From positions 124,001 to 188,000 of the forward strand of contig NZ_CP146608.1 of assembly GCF_037113415.1 (NCBI RefSeq): a stretch of 64,000 nt of DNA. Direction: 5' to 3'. The notes beneath the pieces are model-generated. The model saw only the letters and a program-made list of their open reading frames with translations. It did no database searches and had not been told where the DNA came from. This DNA comes from Devosia sp. XK-2. GTDB taxonomy: Bacteria > Pseudomonadota > Alphaproteobacteria > Rhizobiales > Devosiaceae. Of the stretch, positions 62,420 through 64,000 are shown in pieces; within the stretch, counting starts at the first letter, position 1, and each line of letters opens with the position of its first letter. Position numbers and translations under genes: made by a program.

Positions 62420-63559
62420 TCAGACCACCAATTTGCTGCGCGCCAGTTCGGCCAGCGATTGCTGCGAGCGGTCCTGCGGACGGTTGACCGTCTGCACCCA
62501 TTCGATCAATTGCGCCATGCCGGTTTCGAAATCCTGTTGCGGGCGGATGCCGAACAGGCGCTCGAGCTTGGATGTATCGGCAAAGCAATGGCGGATATCA
62601 CCAACGCGATATTGGTTGAGAATGGTGGGCGCGATATTCCTGCGCAAAAGCCGGGCCAGGGTCGTGGCGATCTCATTGACGGTGCGGGCCTCCCCGCTGC
62701 CCACATTGCAGGCCTCCCAGACCTCAAGATCGCTATCGAGCACGCTGGCAAAGGCATTGGCCACGTCCAGCACATGCACGAAATCGCGCTTCTGCTCGCC
62801 ATCCTCGAAAATGATGGGGGACTGGTCGTTGAGCAGGCGCGAAATGAAGATGGCGGCGACCCCGGTATAGGGATTGCTCAGCGCCTGACGCGAACCATAG
62901 GCGTTGAACAGGCGCAAGGCCACGGTGGGAATCTGCAGGGCCCGCCCGACCGAGAGAAACATTTCCTCGTGGTCGCGCTTGTTGACCGCATAGATTGAGG
63001 CGGGCTGGAGAAGCTTGTCTTCGCCGGTGGGCACCGGCACCAGCGTCTCGTCCGCTTGCATCAGCTCCCATTGATGCGCCTTCAATTGGGCATGGTCGCG
63101 CATGGAGGGCGTCACCGGCCTGCCGCTCGATGCCTCGATATATTGCCCCTCGCCATAGATCGACATGGACGAGGCAACGGCCATGCGCTTGACGCCGTGA
63201 TCGCTGCGCGAGAGCACTTCGAGCATGATGGCGGCGGCCATGGTATTGTTGCGCGTGTAATCGACAATATTGGTCATGCTCTGCCCCACCCCGACCGAGG
63301 CGGCGAGATGAGCCAGATGGGTAATGCCGGAGAGCGCGCTTTCAAAGACGCCGTCATCGAGGATATTGCCCCTGATGCGCCGGGCTGCGGGGTTGAGATA
63401 GACCGGCCAGCCTTCCGCGTCGCGCTCGGCATCGCCATGGACCTGCTCGAGCAGGCAATCGAGCACCGTGACCTCGAATCCGCGCGCCAGCAGCAAATCC
63501 ACCAGATGCGAGCCGATAAAGCCGGCGCCCCCCGTGACCAGAACGTGACCCCTGGACAT
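62420..63559 (-). CDS. NAD-dependent nucleotide-sugar epimerase/dehydratase
   Basis: 379-aa extended-SDR protein. N-terminal VLVTGGAGFIGSHLVDLLLARGFEVTVLD is the NAD site; catalytic YxxxK is YAVNK near residue 212; SSMSIYGEG precedes it. FNAYGSRQALSNPYTGVAAIFISRLL is the sugar-nucleotide epimerase pattern. Probably makes a precursor for surface polysaccharide together with the glycosyltransferase encoded upstream on the same strand. Convergent with the kinase; 6 bp separate the stops. Confidence 0.9.
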   Translation of the reverse strand: MSRGHVLVTGGAGFIGSHLVDLLLARGFEVTVLDCLLEQVHGDAERDAEGWPVYLNPAARRIRGNILDDGVFESALSGITHLAHLAASVGVGQSMTNIVDYTRNNTMAAAIMLEVLSRSDHGVKRMAVASSMSIYGEGQYIEASSGRPVTPSMRDHAQLKAHQWELMQADETLVPVPTGEDKLLQPASIYAVNKRDHEEMFLSVGRALQIPTVALRLFNAYGSRQALSNPYTGVAAIFISRLLNDQSPIIFEDGEQKRDFVHVLDVANAFASVLDSDLEVWEACNVGSGEARTVNEIATTLARLLRRNIAPTILNQYRVGDIRHCFADTSKLERLFGIRPQQDFETGMAQLIEWVQTVNRPQDRSQQSLAELARSKLVV

Positions 63560-63589
63560 AATCTTACTCCTTACCTGTCCGAACGCGCG

Positions 63590-64000
63590 TCATGAGCTTT
63601 GCTCCGCACCAGCCCTGATGGTCGGCAAAGCGGGGGCACCGGCGGGCAGGGCCGCGCCCGATCGCCCGCGCGCTACGCGCACCAGATCATGGTTGGCATC
63701 GGTCTTTTCAGTGCGCTCCCACACCAGCCCCTCATTGCGCAGGAACATGCGGAACCCGATCCAGAGCGGGATCAGCCAGATCAGCCACCAGCCCATGATG
63801 AAGACCGGATTGACCCGCAACAGATAGCGGATGCGGTCCCTGCGGCTGGGCAGCACCAGTGCGGAGCGGCGCCAGGTGCGGATATAGAGCGCACCCATCG
63901 AAAGGCCGAAAGCGCCCAGATTGACCAGCGAGAGCACAATGGCCCAGTCGGGCAGGATATTATTGCCGCTCCAGGCCGACCAACTAGCCCAGAGCCCCAG
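63590..64000 (-). CDS. Membrane glycosyltransferase, family 2 (C-terminal part)
   Basis: Frame is open to the window edge, so this is the C-terminal portion (about 136 residues seen). Membrane segments include the stretch ending WAIVLSLVNLGAFGLSMGAL and PVFIMGWWLIWLIPLWIGFRM. The ending VWERTEKTDANHDLVRV resembles the W-x-KTE/H tail of membrane GT2 enzymes. N-terminal catalytic domain lies outside the window, so the family is a probable call only. Confidence 0.6.
   Translation of the reverse strand: MGLWASWSAWSGNNILPDWAIVLSLVNLGAFGLSMGALYIRTWRRSALVLPSRRDRIRYLLRVNPVFIMGWWLIWLIPLWIGFRMFLRNEGLVWERTEKTDANHDLVRVARGRSGAALPAGAPALPTIRAGAEQSS

Overview
The window is a GC-rich, densely packed chromosomal segment of an alphaproteobacterium of the order Hyphomicrobiales, most like Devosia or Pelagibacterium. 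That placement is inference from four things: the pckA / chvI-chvG / hprK-EIIA-HPr / ahcY / divL / tsaE gene order; a DivL with tyrosine in place of the phospho-accepting histidine; CtrA-like sites; and interspersed palindromic repeats typical of these genomes. No rRNA, CRISPR array, transposase, integrase or phage gene was seen.

Layout. 1-17.3 kb is conserved core: an XRE/IrrE-type metabolic regulator, gamma-carbonic anhydrase and SelO, a HAD phosphatase, a SleB wall hydrolase behind CtrA-like boxes, pckA, the ChvGI envelope-stress system with the nitrogen-type PTS (short HprK, EIIA, HPr), ahcY behind a perfect palindrome, divL and tsaE. 17.3-29 kb mixes housekeeping genes (polA, FKBP isomerase, lytic transglycosylase, tag) with decayed or foreign material: a DUF559 pseudogene, an AT-rich DUF4062 gene starting on the polA stop codon, two copies of a GTCACCCCGG-ended element, a 63-bp direct repeat and an AT-rich small membrane gene. 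A tRNA-Arg(CCG) truncated after the anticodon arm marks a breakpoint at 29.04 kb. 29.1-37.4 kb is accessory and regulatory: an AraC/SDR pair, a monooxygenase-like/SDR/ECF-sigma operon whose sigma factor carries an NTF2-like tail, and a two-component system next to secreted EF-hand and SH3 proteins that share a 19-bp motif.

37.4-62.4 kb is a large cluster for peptidoglycan recovery and amino-sugar catabolism. A minus-strand operon carries an oligopeptide-type ABC importer, a serine hydrolase, AnmK and a GNAT. A second minus-strand run carries MurQ, a GNAT, NagZ, a second oligopeptide-type importer and an L-Ala-D/L-Glu-type dipeptide epimerase. Two RpiR-family regulators are present, and a plus-strand operon encodes a sugar ABC importer, NanE and a BadF/BadG-type amino-sugar kinase. 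Read together: imported or periplasmic muropeptides are trimmed by NagZ, anhydro-MurNAc is phosphorylated by AnmK, MurNAc-6-P is cut to GlcNAc-6-P by MurQ, ManNAc-6-P enters via NanE, free sugar is phosphorylated by the kinase, and the dipeptide is epimerised. A GGAAT-N5-ATTCC palindrome at both the murQ/murR intergenic region and the sugar-importer promoter suggests one MurR-type regulon. The window ends in a nucleotide-sugar epimerase and the C-terminus of a membrane glycosyltransferase.
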